Assembly (NCBI GenBank): GCA_005473895.2
Contig: SRJI02000012.1
Span: 42,306-106,305, forward strand
Source of the DNA: Carideicomes alvinocaridis
GTDB taxonomy: Bacteria > Pseudomonadota > Alphaproteobacteria > Rhodobacterales > Rhodobacteraceae
DNA: 64,000 bases
Direction of reading: 5' to 3'
Positions within the stretch are counted from its first letter, which is position 1. The number at the start of each line of letters is the position of its first letter. Under the pieces are notes generated by a model. It saw only the letters and a program-made list of their open reading frames with translations. It searched no databases and had not been told where the DNA came from. Shown piece after piece: positions 36,605 to 44,606 of the stretch. Position numbers and translations under genes: made by a program.

Positions 36605-36670
36605 GGGTCACCGCATCGCTGATCCCTCTTCGGGCGATGCGCATCGACCCCGCCCGAGCGACCGGGCAGA

Positions 36671-36698
36671 GAAGGGCCGTCCCGCGGGGCGGCCCTTC
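36671..36698. terminator. Hairpin shared by the fasciclin and zinc-finger genes
   Basis: GAAGGGCCG (36671-36679) pairs with CGGCCCTTC (36690-36698). It lies between two convergent genes and could terminate both. Confidence 0.6.
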
Positions 36699-36723
36699 GC
36701 ATGTTCGGGGCGAATGTGCGGGT

Positions 36724-36963
36724 TCAGAAGTCGAAGATCTCGCCCAGCAGGCCGCCGCGCTTCTTCCGGCGGCCGGTATGGCCACCTCCGGCGGGGTAGA
36801 CCCGCGCCTCCGGCGGGTCGGGCATTTCACGGGCCGAGCGTTCGATGATCTTGTCCAGCTCGCCGCGGTCCAGCCAGACACCGCGGCATTGCGGGCAGTA
36901 ATCGATCTCCACCCCCGCGCGTTCGGTCATCGTCAGCTGGGTTCCGTCGATCGGGCATTTCAT
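36724..36963 (-). CDS. TFIIB-type zinc-finger protein
   Basis: A 79-residue protein with two CxxC pairs, MKCPIDG and YCPQCRGVWLDRGELD, the zf-TFIIB pattern with the GVWLDRGEL signature. The C-terminal part is Gly-, Arg- and Lys-rich (GRRKKRGGLLGEIFDF). Its function is unknown. The start at 36963 begins the first zinc motif; GGAGAGC precedes it. Confidence 0.86.
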   Translation of the reverse strand: MKCPIDGTQLTMTERAGVEIDYCPQCRGVWLDRGELDKIIERSAREMPDPPEARVYPAGGGHTGRRKKRGGLLGEIFDF

Positions 36964-37128
36964 GGCGCTCTCCTTCGCAATGGCCCGTTTCAGATGGGCA
37001 TGACCGCCCTCCCCCACAACTGGCGCGGCAGCGATCCGCCCGATGGCGCCCAGGCGAAGGCACCGTTTCCGGTTTCCGTTCGCCGGAAATCCGCGCTAAG
37101 CACGGGAAAACCGACCGGAGACCTGATG

Positions 37129-37560
37129 ATGCCCGCCTATATCCGCGAAAAGACCGTACATTGGGGCGATTGCGACGCGATGGGAATCGTCTTCTACCCC
37201 AATTACTTCCGCTGGATCGATTCGACCTTCCACGCCATGTGCGCCGAGCTTGGCTTTTCCCAGAAGAGCCTGGCCGAGTACGGCGTCGCCGGCACGCCGC
37301 TGGCCGATGTCGGCTGCCGCTTCCGCAACCCGGTCAGCTACAACGAGACCCTGCGCATCGAGGCGCGGGTGACCCGGCTGGGGGGCTCCAGCCTGACCAT
37401 GGGCTACACCTTCCTCGCCGGCGACAAGGTGACTGCCGAGGGGCACGAGGCCCGGGTCTTCGTCGCCAAGGGCGAAAACGGGATGAAGAGCACCGCCATT
37501 CCCGAGGAGATCCGCGCCCTGCTCTCCCGGTACGCGGAGCCCGATGATGGACCTCTCTGA
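37129..37560 (+). CDS. 4-hydroxybenzoyl-CoA-type thioesterase
   Basis: A 143-residue hotdog thioesterase with the active-site run VHWGDCDAMGIVFYPNYFRW near residues 9-28, where the Asp is catalytic. The substrate is unclear; related enzymes act on benzoyl-type, short-chain or hydroxy acyl-CoA esters. Two ATGs (37126, 37129) follow GGAG; the second gives the better spacing. The end overlaps the glycerate kinase start by 17 bases, so the two genes are probably co-translated. Confidence 0.88.
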   Translation: MPAYIREKTVHWGDCDAMGIVFYPNYFRWIDSTFHAMCAELGFSQKSLAEYGVAGTPLADVGCRFRNPVSYNETLRIEARVTRLGGSSLTMGYTFLAGDKVTAEGHEARVFVAKGENGMKSTAIPEEIRALLSRYAEPDDGPL

Positions 37561-38818
37561 CGCCCGCGCCCTCCTGCGCGACCTGTTCCGCGCCGCGATC
37601 CGCGCCGCCGACCCGGCGGAGGCGATGAGTCGCGCGCTCGACCGCGATCCCCTGCCCCGCCCCGATGACGGCGGCCGCCTGATCCTCGTGGCCTTCGGCA
37701 AGGCGGCGCCCGCCATGCTGAGGGCCGCCATGGAGCGCGCGAAGGGCCCGGTGACCGCGCTGGCCGTCACCCATCACGAAAACGACGGCAGCGTTCCCGA
37801 GGGCGCGGAACTGCACCGCGCGGGCCATCCCGACCCCGACGAGGCCGGCGCCGCGGCGGCGCAGCGCGTCTGCGACCTGCTGGCCGGGGCCGGCGCGGCC
37901 GACCGGGTCGTGGCGCTGATCTCGGGCGGCGGCTCCGCCCTGCTGCCGGCGCCGGCCGGGGACCTGACCCTGGCCGACAAGGTGGAGACCAACCGCCTGT
38001 TGCTGCGCAGCGGGCTGGAGATCGAGCAGATCAACCTGGTCCGCCAGCAGCTGTCGCGGCTCAAGGGCGGCGGCATGCTGCGCCTGGCCGCGCCCGCGCC
38101 GGTCACGGCCTACATCCTGTCCGACGTGGTCAGCGACGACCTGCGCGCCATCGCCTCCGGCCCCACGGCCGAACCGCTGGGCAGCCCGGAAGAGGCGCGC
38201 GACGGCCTCGCCAAGGCGGGGATCTGGGACGAGTTGCCCGAGGCTGTGCGCCACCACCTGGAGACGCTCCGCCCCGACAGCGACCCGGTGCCCGAGGCGC
38301 ACAACATCCTGATCGGCTCCAACCGGCAGAGCGTGGCGGCGATGGGCCTTGCCGTGCCGGAGGGGCTCGAAAGCTTCCAGCGCGAGGAGCCGCTGACCGG
38401 CGACGTGGTGGACGCGGCCGAGATCATCTTCCGCGCCGCCGAGACGGTGGAGCGGGGCGAGGCGCCGGTGCTGCTGCTGTTCGGCGGCGAGACCACCGTG
38501 AAGCTGCGCGGCGAGGGTACCGGTGGCCGCAACCAGGAGCTGGCGCTGCGCGTGGCGCTCGACGGCGAGGAGCGGCTGGGCCGGAACTGGGCCTTCCTGA
38601 GCGGCGGCACGGACGGGCGCGACGGCCCGACCGACGCGGCGGGCGGGATCGTCGATGCCGGCACGTTCGAGCGGATCGACGCCAGCGGAGAGAATGCCTG
38701 GGCCCTGCTCGACGACAATGACAGCCACGCGGCGCTGCAGCTTTCGGGCGACCTGCTGGTCACCGGGGCCACCGGCACCAACGTGGCCGACGTGCAGGCG
38801 CTGATCCTCTGGCCGTGA
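37544..38818 (+). CDS. Glycerate 2-kinase (MOFRL/GckA-type)
   Basis: A 424-residue class II glycerate kinase. The N-terminal domain has LVAFGKAAPAML near residue 48, ALISGGGSALLPAPAG near 125 and NLVRQQLSRLKGGGML near 164; the C-terminal MOFRL domain ends in GTGGRNQELALRVALDG and FLSGGTDGRDGPTDAAGG. It phosphorylates D-glycerate, feeding glycolate and serine-cycle carbon into glycolysis. Two starts (37544 and 37547) are possible. It overlaps the upstream thioesterase. Confidence 0.93.
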   Translation: MMDLSDARALLRDLFRAAIRAADPAEAMSRALDRDPLPRPDDGGRLILVAFGKAAPAMLRAAMERAKGPVTALAVTHHENDGSVPEGAELHRAGHPDPDEAGAAAAQRVCDLLAGAGAADRVVALISGGGSALLPAPAGDLTLADKVETNRLLLRSGLEIEQINLVRQQLSRLKGGGMLRLAAPAPVTAYILSDVVSDDLRAIASGPTAEPLGSPEEARDGLAKAGIWDELPEAVRHHLETLRPDSDPVPEAHNILIGSNRQSVAAMGLAVPEGLESFQREEPLTGDVVDAAEIIFRAAETVERGEAPVLLLFGGETTVKLRGEGTGGRNQELALRVALDGEERLGRNWAFLSGGTDGRDGPTDAAGGIVDAGTFERIDASGENAWALLDDNDSHAALQLSGDLLVTGATGTNVADVQALILWP

Positions 38819-38902
38819 GCGAGCGCGGCCTGCGCAACCCACTGTGCCCGCAGCTCGCCTCGGGCGATTGCGCGGCGGGGGGATTTCCGTCATGAGTGAC
38901 AC

Positions 38903-39595
38903 ATGACCGACCAGACCCGCGCCCTGCTCGTCCACCTTCTGACCGCCACCGGCGCGGTCTTTGCCATGCTGGCCATGCTGGCCGCGGCCGACGCGAGCTG
39001 GGACCTGATGTTCCTCTGGCTCGTCGTGGCCTTCGCCGTGGACGGGGTGGATGGCCCGCTGGCGCGGAAATACGACGTCAAGCTGAACGCGCCACGTTTC
39101 GACGGGGTGCTGCTGGACCTGATCATCGACTACCTGACCTACGTGTTCATCCCGGCCTTCGCGCTGTTCTCCTCGGACCTGCTGCCGGGCTGGACGGGCT
39201 GGTTCGCGATCATCGTCATCACCTATTCCTCGGCGATGTATTTCTGCGACAGCCGCATGAAGACGGACGACAATTCCTTCCAGGGCTTCCCCGGCTGCTG
39301 GAACATGATGGTCATCGTCATGTTCGCCTCCGAGCCGCCCTTCTGGGTGATCGTCGGGCTGGTGGCGATCCTCGCCGTGGCGATGTTCCTGCCGCTCAAG
39401 TTCATCCACCCGGTGCGCACCAGGCGCTGGCGCAAGCTGTCCCTGCCGGTGGCGCTGATCTGGACGATCTGCGCGGGCTGGGCGGCCTGGATCGACTTCC
39501 ACGTCGAAAGCTGGGCGAACTGGGTGCTGGTCGCGACGTCGCTCTACCTGGTCTCGGCGGGGATCCTGCAGCAGATCTTTCCCGAGCGGCGCTGA
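38903..39595 (+). CDS. pcs: Phosphatidylcholine synthase
   Basis: A 230-residue integral membrane enzyme with about seven hydrophobic segments. It carries the CDP-alcohol phosphotransferase motif: DGVDGPLARKY, then FDGVLLDLIIDYLTYV, that is D-G-x2-D-G-x2-A-R-x-n-G-x3-D-x3-D. The Pcs-type enzyme joins CDP-diacylglycerol and choline to make phosphatidylcholine. Length and motif fit Pcs rather than phosphatidylserine or phosphatidylglycerophosphate synthase. The betaine/choline-type importer lies about 5 kb away. Confidence 0.86.
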   Translation: MTDQTRALLVHLLTATGAVFAMLAMLAAADASWDLMFLWLVVAFAVDGVDGPLARKYDVKLNAPRFDGVLLDLIIDYLTYVFIPAFALFSSDLLPGWTGWFAIIVITYSSAMYFCDSRMKTDDNSFQGFPGCWNMMVIVMFASEPPFWVIVGLVAILAVAMFLPLKFIHPVRTRRWRKLSLPVALIWTICAGWAAWIDFHVESWANWVLVATSLYLVSAGILQQIFPERR

Positions 39596-39659
39596 CCGCC
39601 GACCCCTGGAGGGGTGCGGCGTGGCGCCGCTTTCCGGGCGGCGGGACCCCGCCGGCGCC

Positions 39660-39687
39660 TTGTATCTTCGGGCCGGAACGATAATAT
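39660..39687 (+). promoter_or_regulatory. Likely promoter of gcrA
   Basis: TTGTAT (39660-39665) and TAATAT (39682-39687) are 16 bases apart and 69 bases before the gcrA ATG. The -10 box is one base from consensus, unusual in so GC-rich a region. Confidence 0.5.
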
Positions 39688-39710
39688 AGAGGGCACTGGA
39701 TTTCCGAGGG

Positions 39711-39732
39711 GCGGCCCCGTCAACGCGGCCGC
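39711..39732 (+). terminator. Leader hairpin followed by a T-rich tract before gcrA
   Basis: GCGGCC (39711-39716) pairs with GGCCGC (39727-39732), then TCTTTTAC. It sits between the gcrA promoter and its start codon and could attenuate transcription, or belong to readthrough from pcs. Confidence 0.4.
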
Positions 39733-39756
39733 TCTTTTACATATGAAGGCAGACAG

Positions 39757-40356
39757 ATGTCCTGGACTGACGAGCGCGTCGAACTTCTCAAGAAAATGTG
39801 GAACGAGGGCCAGTCCGCGTCGCAGATCGCGAAAGAGCTGGGCGGCGTCACCCGCAACGCGGTGATCGGCAAGGTTCATCGCCTGGGTCTTTCCAATCGC
39901 GCGGGCGCCGCGCCGGCCGCAGCGGCGGCCCCTGCCGCGGCGCCCAAGCCGGAACCCAAGGCCAAGCCCGCGCCGAAGCCGGAAAGCCGGGCCAAGCCGG
40001 CGCCGAAGCCCGAGGCGCAGCCGCGCCCGGAGCCCGAGGAACCGGAAGAGACCAAGGCCGCCCAGGTGCCCGCCGCCCGCAAGATCATTCCCGCCGGCCA
40101 ACCCCTGCCGCCGCAGCCTTCGGCGAACGAAATCAGCCCCGAGGCGCTGGCCAAGGTGTCCGAGGTCGAGAAGAAGTCGAAGAAGCTCGGCCTGATGGAG
40201 CTGACGGAGCGGACCTGCAAATGGCCCGTCGGCGACCCCGCGACCGAGGATTTCTGGTTCTGCGGCCTGCCGGTGCAGCAGGGCAAACCCTATTGCGAGG
40301 CGCATGTCGGCGTGGCGTTCCAGCCCATGTCCTCGCGCCGCGATCGCCGGCGTTGA
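39757..40356 (+). CDS. gcrA: Cell-cycle regulator GcrA
   Basis: A 199-residue GcrA. Residues 1-47 are the DNA-binding domain (MSWTDERVELLKKMWNEG, QIAKELGGVTRNAVIGKVHR). A long Ala/Pro/Lys/Glu linker with KPEPKAKPAPKPE-type repeats follows, then the C-terminal sigma-70-binding part with TCKWPVGDP and YCEAHVGVAFQP. In alphaproteobacteria GcrA stimulates sigma-70 promoters that carry CcrM-methylated GANTC sites. A promoter and leader hairpin precede it and a terminator follows. Confidence 0.95.
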   Translation: MSWTDERVELLKKMWNEGQSASQIAKELGGVTRNAVIGKVHRLGLSNRAGAAPAAAAAPAAAPKPEPKAKPAPKPESRAKPAPKPEAQPRPEPEEPEETKAAQVPAARKIIPAGQPLPPQPSANEISPEALAKVSEVEKKSKKLGLMELTERTCKWPVGDPATEDFWFCGLPVQQGKPYCEAHVGVAFQPMSSRRDRRR

Positions 40357-40386
40357 CGCGCGCTGCACACCGCTGATTTCAGGATG

Positions 40387-40411
40387 ACCCCGCCCCTCCG
40401 GCGGGGTTTTT
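40387..40411 (+). terminator. Intrinsic terminator of gcrA
   Basis: ACCCCGCC (40387-40394) pairs with GGCGGGGT (40400-40407) across a five-base loop, followed by a TTTT tract. Confidence 0.9.
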
Positions 40412-40434
40412 CGTTGCGGTCTCCCCGGCGCGCC

Positions 40435-40483
40435 AAAACTCTTGAACCAAGAGTTTTGCAAGACTTTTGATGCAAAAGTCTTG
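40435..40483 (-). repeat. Double-hairpin repeat family C, copy 2
   Basis: Two hairpins: AAAACTCTTG-aac-CAAGAGTTTT (40435-40457) and CAAGACTTTTG-atg-CAAAAGTCTTG (40459-40483). Relative to copy 1 the fifth pair of the first stem changed from A-T to C-G on both sides, keeping pairing. It lies immediately after the SRPBCC gene and before the gcrA terminator in the opposite direction. Confidence 0.82.
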
Positions 40484-40488
40484 GTCGC

Positions 40489-40953
40489 TCAGCCCGTAGC
40501 CTTCAGGCGCTCTTCCATCTCGCGCGCATATTCGGAAACCCGGGTCTCGAACTTGCGGGTCACCCGCCCGCGCGCCAGTTTCAGCGATTGCAGCAGCAGC
40601 CGGGCCGACAGCGTTTCCGCCTCGGGGGTGAGCGTGAGGCTCAGCCGCGTGCGGTGGCGGGCCAGCGCGATCAGCTCCACCTCCACCGCCACGTGCAGCC
40701 CGTCGGAGCGGCTGTCGCAGCGCAGCCGGTGCGGCGGCTCGTAGCCGGTGATCTCCAGCTGCACCTCGCGCGGCCTGCCGCGGAAGCGAAAGCGCACGTC
40801 CCAGGTGGTGCCCGGCCCGCCCCCCTCGGGGCCGCCGCGCGTGACCTCGGCGCCGCGTTGCATCGCCGCGCGCTCCAGCGTGTCGTAACGGGTCAGTTCG
40901 GCAAAGACCTGCTCTATCGGGGCCTCGATGTCTTCCCTGGTGGAGAACTGCAT
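40489..40953 (-). CDS. SRPBCC-family protein
   Basis: A 154-residue START/polyketide-cyclase-like domain: MQFSTREDIEAPIEQVFAEL at the start, FRFRGRPREVQLEITGYEPP in the middle and a long C-terminal helix (SLKLARGRVTRKFETRV). Members bind hydrophobic ligands; none is known here. It lies after nudC in the same direction, 48 bases away, and ends six bases before repeat C2. Confidence 0.83.
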   Translation of the reverse strand: MQFSTREDIEAPIEQVFAELTRYDTLERAAMQRGAEVTRGGPEGGGPGTTWDVRFRFRGRPREVQLEITGYEPPHRLRCDSRSDGLHVAVEVELIALARHRTRLSLTLTPEAETLSARLLLQSLKLARGRVTRKFETRVSEYAREMEERLKATG

Positions 40954-41001
40954 CCCTCTCCGTTCCTTTCAGCCTGCCCCCGTCGCGGCGGCAGCATCGC
41001 G

Positions 41002-41970
41002 TCAATCCAGGCGGTCCGCAAGCCAGTTGCGCAGCAGGAACTGGGCGATCGCGCCCTTGCGCGCCGGAAGCATGTCCGGATGGCGGCCGGCAAAGGCTTC
41101 CATCAGCTCGCCGCGGGTGACCCAGCGGGCGGCCTCGATCTCCACCGGGTCGATGGTGATCTCCTCGCTCAGCGCGTCGCCCCGGCAGCCGAACATCAGC
41201 GAGGAGGGAAAGGGCCAGGGCTGGCTCGACAGGTAATCCACCGCGCCGACGCGGATGCCGGTCTCTTCCCAGACCTCGCGGCGCACGGCGGCCTCGATGG
41301 TCTCGCCCGGTTCCACGAAGCCGGCGAGGAGCGAGAACATCCCCTCCGGCCAGCCCGGGGAGCGGCCCATCAGCACCTTGTCCCCTCGCGTGATCAGCAT
41401 GATGACCACCGGGTCGGTGCGCGGAAAGTGATGCCCCCCGCAGGACGGGCAGATGCGCTGCCAGCCGGCCATGGCCATGTCGCTTTCGGCGCCGCAGACC
41501 GCGCAGAAACGGTGCGAGCGATGCCAGCCGAGGATCGCGCGCGCGGTCGCCGCCAGCTCCGCGTCCCGGGGGCTGAGATGGAACATCCGCGCGCGCAGCT
41601 CGCAGAACAGGTGATTCTCGGGCAGGTCGGGATGGTGCTGCTTGCTGGGATCGGTGAAGGCGCCCAGCGTGTCGGTCTCCTGCCCCTCGGGCTCCCAGTC
41701 GGAGATGTCGATAGCGAAGCGCGCGCCGCCCTCCTCCCGGCCCAGCAGGATCGCCTCGCCCCGGGCCGTGGCCAGGACCGGGTGGTCGAGCGGCAGGCGC
41801 GCCAGCTCTCCCTGCCGGTCGCCGCAAAGCAGCGGCTTGCCCCGCCAGTAGAGCACCGCCCGCGCCGCGGGATCGCGCCGCGCCGCCTCCAGCGCCTGCG
41901 CATCGCCGCGGATCTCGGCCGCGCGGTCCAGGGCGGATCCGCCGAAGGTCACCGTTTCTGCAAGTTTCAT
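41002..41970 (-). CDS. nudC: NAD(+) diphosphatase (NudC-type)
   Basis: A 322-residue Nudix hydrolase of the NudC type. The zinc ribbon is CAVCGAE...CPSCGG at about residues 165-185, and the Nudix box GFVEPGETIEAAVRREVWEE lies near 225, with the NADH-specific SSQPWPFPSSLM after it. It splits NAD(H) and can remove NAD caps from RNA. The start at 41970 (MKLAETVTFGG) begins the N-terminal domain. It is divergent from cpdB. Confidence 0.94.
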   Translation of the reverse strand: MKLAETVTFGGSALDRAAEIRGDAQALEAARRDPAARAVLYWRGKPLLCGDRQGELARLPLDHPVLATARGEAILLGREEGGARFAIDISDWEPEGQETDTLGAFTDPSKQHHPDLPENHLFCELRARMFHLSPRDAELAATARAILGWHRSHRFCAVCGAESDMAMAGWQRICPSCGGHHFPRTDPVVIMLITRGDKVLMGRSPGWPEGMFSLLAGFVEPGETIEAAVRREVWEETGIRVGAVDYLSSQPWPFPSSLMFGCRGDALSEEITIDPVEIEAARWVTRGELMEAFAGRHPDMLPARKGAIAQFLLRNWLADRLD

Positions 41971-42059
41971 CTGCCGCCTGCCCCTCTTTGCGACCAGAGG
42001 TGCCACGTGCGGCCGGGACAGGCAAACAAAACCGCTTTGGGTGAATTGCCTCTTACATT

Positions 42060-42074
42060 ACCCGTTATACGGGT
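42060..42074. promoter_or_regulatory. 15-bp palindrome between nudC and cpdB
   Basis: ACCCGT-TAT-ACGGGT, with perfect six-base arms. It lies in the 192-base divergent gap, 89 bases before cpdB and 90 after the nudC start. This is the shape of an operator, but I know no regulator for it. Confidence 0.4.
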
Positions 42075-42162
42075 GTAGTCAGGAATTGTCAGAAAGCATC
42101 ATCAGGCCGTTTCAAAGCTGTGCTAGCCTTCTCTCTCAGACTCAGGAGACGGGACAGATTCC

Positions 42163-44139
42163 ATGCCCAAGAAACCAAGCCTTCACCTTTCACGCCGCGC
42201 CTTCCTGGCCGGCACCGCCGCAGGAGGCGCCTTGATCGCCCTGCACCCCTATTCCGCGCGCGCGGCGGCCGGCCAGGCGCATCTGCGGATCATGGAGACG
42301 ACGGACCTGCACGTCCACGTCTATCCCTACGACTATTATTCCGACAAACCCGTGGACACGGTGGGCCTGTCGCGCACGGCGTCGATCATCGACGACATCC
42401 GCGCCGAGGCGACGAACTCCATGCTGCTGGACAATGGCGACTTCCTGCAGGGCAACCCGCTGGGCGATTACATCGCTTATGAACGGGGCATGAAGGAAGG
42501 CGACATGCACCCGGTCATCACCGCGATGAACACGCTCAACTTCGACGCGGGCACGATCGGCAACCATGAATTCAACTACGGGCTGGGCTTCCTCGAGAAA
42601 TCCACCGCGGGCGCGAACTTCCCCATCGTCCTGTCCAACATCGCCAAGACCAGGGGCGGCAATCCACGCGACGACAAGACGCTCTACAAACCTTACGTCA
42701 TCCTCGACCGGGAGCTGACCGACGGCGCGGGCGAGACGCATCCGATCAAGGTGGGCATCATCGGGTTCACCCCGCCGCAGGTGATGAACTGGGACCGCAA
42801 GCATCTCGAGGGCAACGTGGAGGCGCGCGACATCGTCGAGACCGCGCAGGCCTGGGTGCCGGAGATGCGCGAACAGGGCGCCGACATCATCATCGCGCTC
42901 AGCCATTCCGGCATCGGCGAGGCGGAGCACAAGGAGGGGATGGAGAATGCCTCCGTCCCGCTGGCCGCGGTCGACGGCATCGACGGGCTGATGACCGGGC
43001 ACTCGCACCTCGTCTTCCCCTCGGCCACCTATGCCGATTTCGCGGGGCTCGACGCCGAGAAGGGCACGATCCACGGAAAACCCGCGGTGATGGGCGGTTT
43101 CTGGGGCTCGCACCTGGGCGTCATCGACCTGATGCTGGAGCGCGAGGGCGGCGAATGGCGCGTGGTCTCCACCGCGTCGGAGGCGCGGCCCATCGCGCAG
43201 CGCAACGAGGACCGCAGCGTCACGCCGCTGGTGGAGGACGACGAGGAGGTGCTGGACTCGATCCGGGAAGAGCACGAGGCGACGCTGGAATACGTGCGCC
43301 GCGCCGTGGGCCAGACCTCGGCCCCGCTGCATTCCTACTTTGCGCTGGTGGCGGATGACCCGTCGGTGCAGATCGTGTCGAACGCGCAGACCTGGTACAT
43401 CAAGCAGATGCTGGAAGGGACGGAGTATGCCTCGCTCCCCGTCCTGTCCGCCGCCGCGCCCTTCAAGGCCGGGGGCCGGGGCGGGCCGGAATATTACACC
43501 GATGTCGGCAAGGGCAGCGTGGCGATCAAGAACGTGGCGGACCTCTACCTCTATCCCAACACCGTGCGCGCGGTGAAGGTCACGGGCGGCCAGGTGCGCG
43601 AATGGCTCGAACGATCGGCCGGCATGTTCAACCAGATCACGCCCGGCGAGGCCGATCAGACCCTGCTGAACGACAGCTTCCCGAGCTACAATTTCGACGT
43701 GATCGACGGGGTGACCTACCAGATCGACCTGAGCCAGCCCTCGCGCTACGACGGCGACGGCAACGTGGCGAATCCCGACGCCCATCGCATCGTGAACCTG
43801 GAATTCGAAGGCCAGCCCATCGACGAGAGCCAGGAGTTCGTCATCGCCACGAACAATTACCGCGCCTCGGGCGGCGGCAATTTCCCCGGCACCGGCGACA
43901 CGATCATCTTCGAGGCGCCGGACACCAACCGCGACGTCATCGTGCGCTACATCGTGGACCAGGGCACCATCAATCCGTCCGCGGATGCCAACTGGTCCTT
44001 CGCACCGATGGAGGACACTTCCGTCCTGTTCCAGACCGGGCCGAAGGGGCGCGACTATGTCGAGGACGTGAAGGGCGTGCATATCGAGGATGCCGGCGAC
44101 GGCGCGGACGGCTTCGCGCAGTTCCGCATCACGCTCTGA
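42163..44139 (+). CDS. cpdB: Periplasmic 2',3'-cyclic-nucleotide phosphodiesterase/3'-nucleotidase
   Basis: A 658-residue protein with a Tat signal ([14 protein letters not shown], residues 9-22). The metallophosphatase domain follows: [15 protein letters not shown], then [23 protein letters not shown] near 131 and GHSHLVFP near 286. The 5'-nucleotidase C-terminal domain contains [13 protein letters not shown], which binds the substrate base. It degrades extracellular nucleotides to release phosphate and nucleosides, in the periplasm. The start at 42163 gives the Tat motif in the right place. Confidence 0.94.
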   Translation: MPKKPSLHLSRRAFLAGTAAGGALIALHPYSARAAAGQAHLRIMETTDLHVHVYPYDYYSDKPVDTVGLSRTASIIDDIRAEATNSMLLDNGDFLQGNPLGDYIAYERGMKEGDMHPVITAMNTLNFDAGTIGNHEFNYGLGFLEKSTAGANFPIVLSNIAKTRGGNPRDDKTLYKPYVILDRELTDGAGETHPIKVGIIGFTPPQVMNWDRKHLEGNVEARDIVETAQAWVPEMREQGADIIIALSHSGIGEAEHKEGMENASVPLAAVDGIDGLMTGHSHLVFPSATYADFAGLDAEKGTIHGKPAVMGGFWGSHLGVIDLMLEREGGEWRVVSTASEARPIAQRNEDRSVTPLVEDDEEVLDSIREEHEATLEYVRRAVGQTSAPLHSYFALVADDPSVQIVSNAQTWYIKQMLEGTEYASLPVLSAAAPFKAGGRGGPEYYTDVGKGSVAIKNVADLYLYPNTVRAVKVTGGQVREWLERSAGMFNQITPGEADQTLLNDSFPSYNFDVIDGVTYQIDLSQPSRYDGDGNVANPDAHRIVNLEFEGQPIDESQEFVIATNNYRASGGGNFPGTGDTIIFEAPDTNRDVIVRYIVDQGTINPSADANWSFAPMEDTSVLFQTGPKGRDYVEDVKGVHIEDAGDGADGFAQFRITL

Positions 44140-44160
44140 TCTGCGGAACGTGAAACATGC

Positions 44161-44189
44161 GCGGCGCGGGGGGCTACCCCTCGCGCCGC
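44161..44189. terminator. Hairpin between convergent cpdB and the glyoxalase-related gene
   Basis: GCGGCGCG (44161-44168) pairs with CGCGCCGC (44182-44189), with further GGG/CCC pairing inside and one bulge. It can serve either gene. Confidence 0.65.
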
Positions 44190-44195
44190 ACCGCC

Positions 44196-44606
44196 TCAGA
44201 GATCGAGGACCAGCTGCGGCGCCCCGTCCGAGGTGCGCCGCGGCGACCGGCCGTCCCGGCCCACCTCCGCCCGGATTTGCCGCCGGAGGTTGGAGAAGCT
44301 GGCGAAGCGCACCGTGTCCACCGGCGCGTCGAACCTGATCTGCAGCCGCCACAGCCCCCCGCCCGCCTCGGTGACCGACAGGATCCGGCCGGTGAAGGGC
44401 TGCGACAGGTAGCGTCCGCTGACCGCCTGGCCTGCGCTGAACGGAGGGCCATCCCCGGCCCGCAGCCGGGCGCTGAGCGTGTTCCAGTCGCGCGCGCCCT
44501 CCTCCCGCGCCACCAGTTCCAGCGCGGCCGAGTGGCTGCCGGCCTGCCCCGCCGCGCGCAAGGCCCGGGCCCGCGCCTTGGCCTCTTCGATGGTCGAGAT
44601 CGTCAT
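44196..44606 (-). CDS. Glyoxalase-related small protein
   Basis: A 136-residue protein. The N-terminal helix-rich part AKARARALRAAGQAGSHSAA followed by ELVAREEGARDWNTLSARL matches the glyoxalase-related N-terminal domain (an ankyrin-like helix pair) found in several Rhodobacterales proteins; the rest is a beta-rich tail that I do not recognise. It shares one base with the stop of the MATE gene (TGATG), so it is translationally coupled to it. Confidence 0.75.
   Translation of the reverse strand: MTISTIEEAKARARALRAAGQAGSHSAALELVAREEGARDWNTLSARLRAGDGPPFSAGQAVSGRYLSQPFTGRILSVTEAGGGLWRLQIRFDAPVDTVRFASFSNLRRQIRAEVGRDGRSPRRTSDGAPQLVLDL

Noticed and set aside
42076..42091. Pho box before cpdB
   Set aside because: TAGTCA and TTGTCA form a direct repeat, but the period is ten, not eleven, bases and the first half is a poor match.
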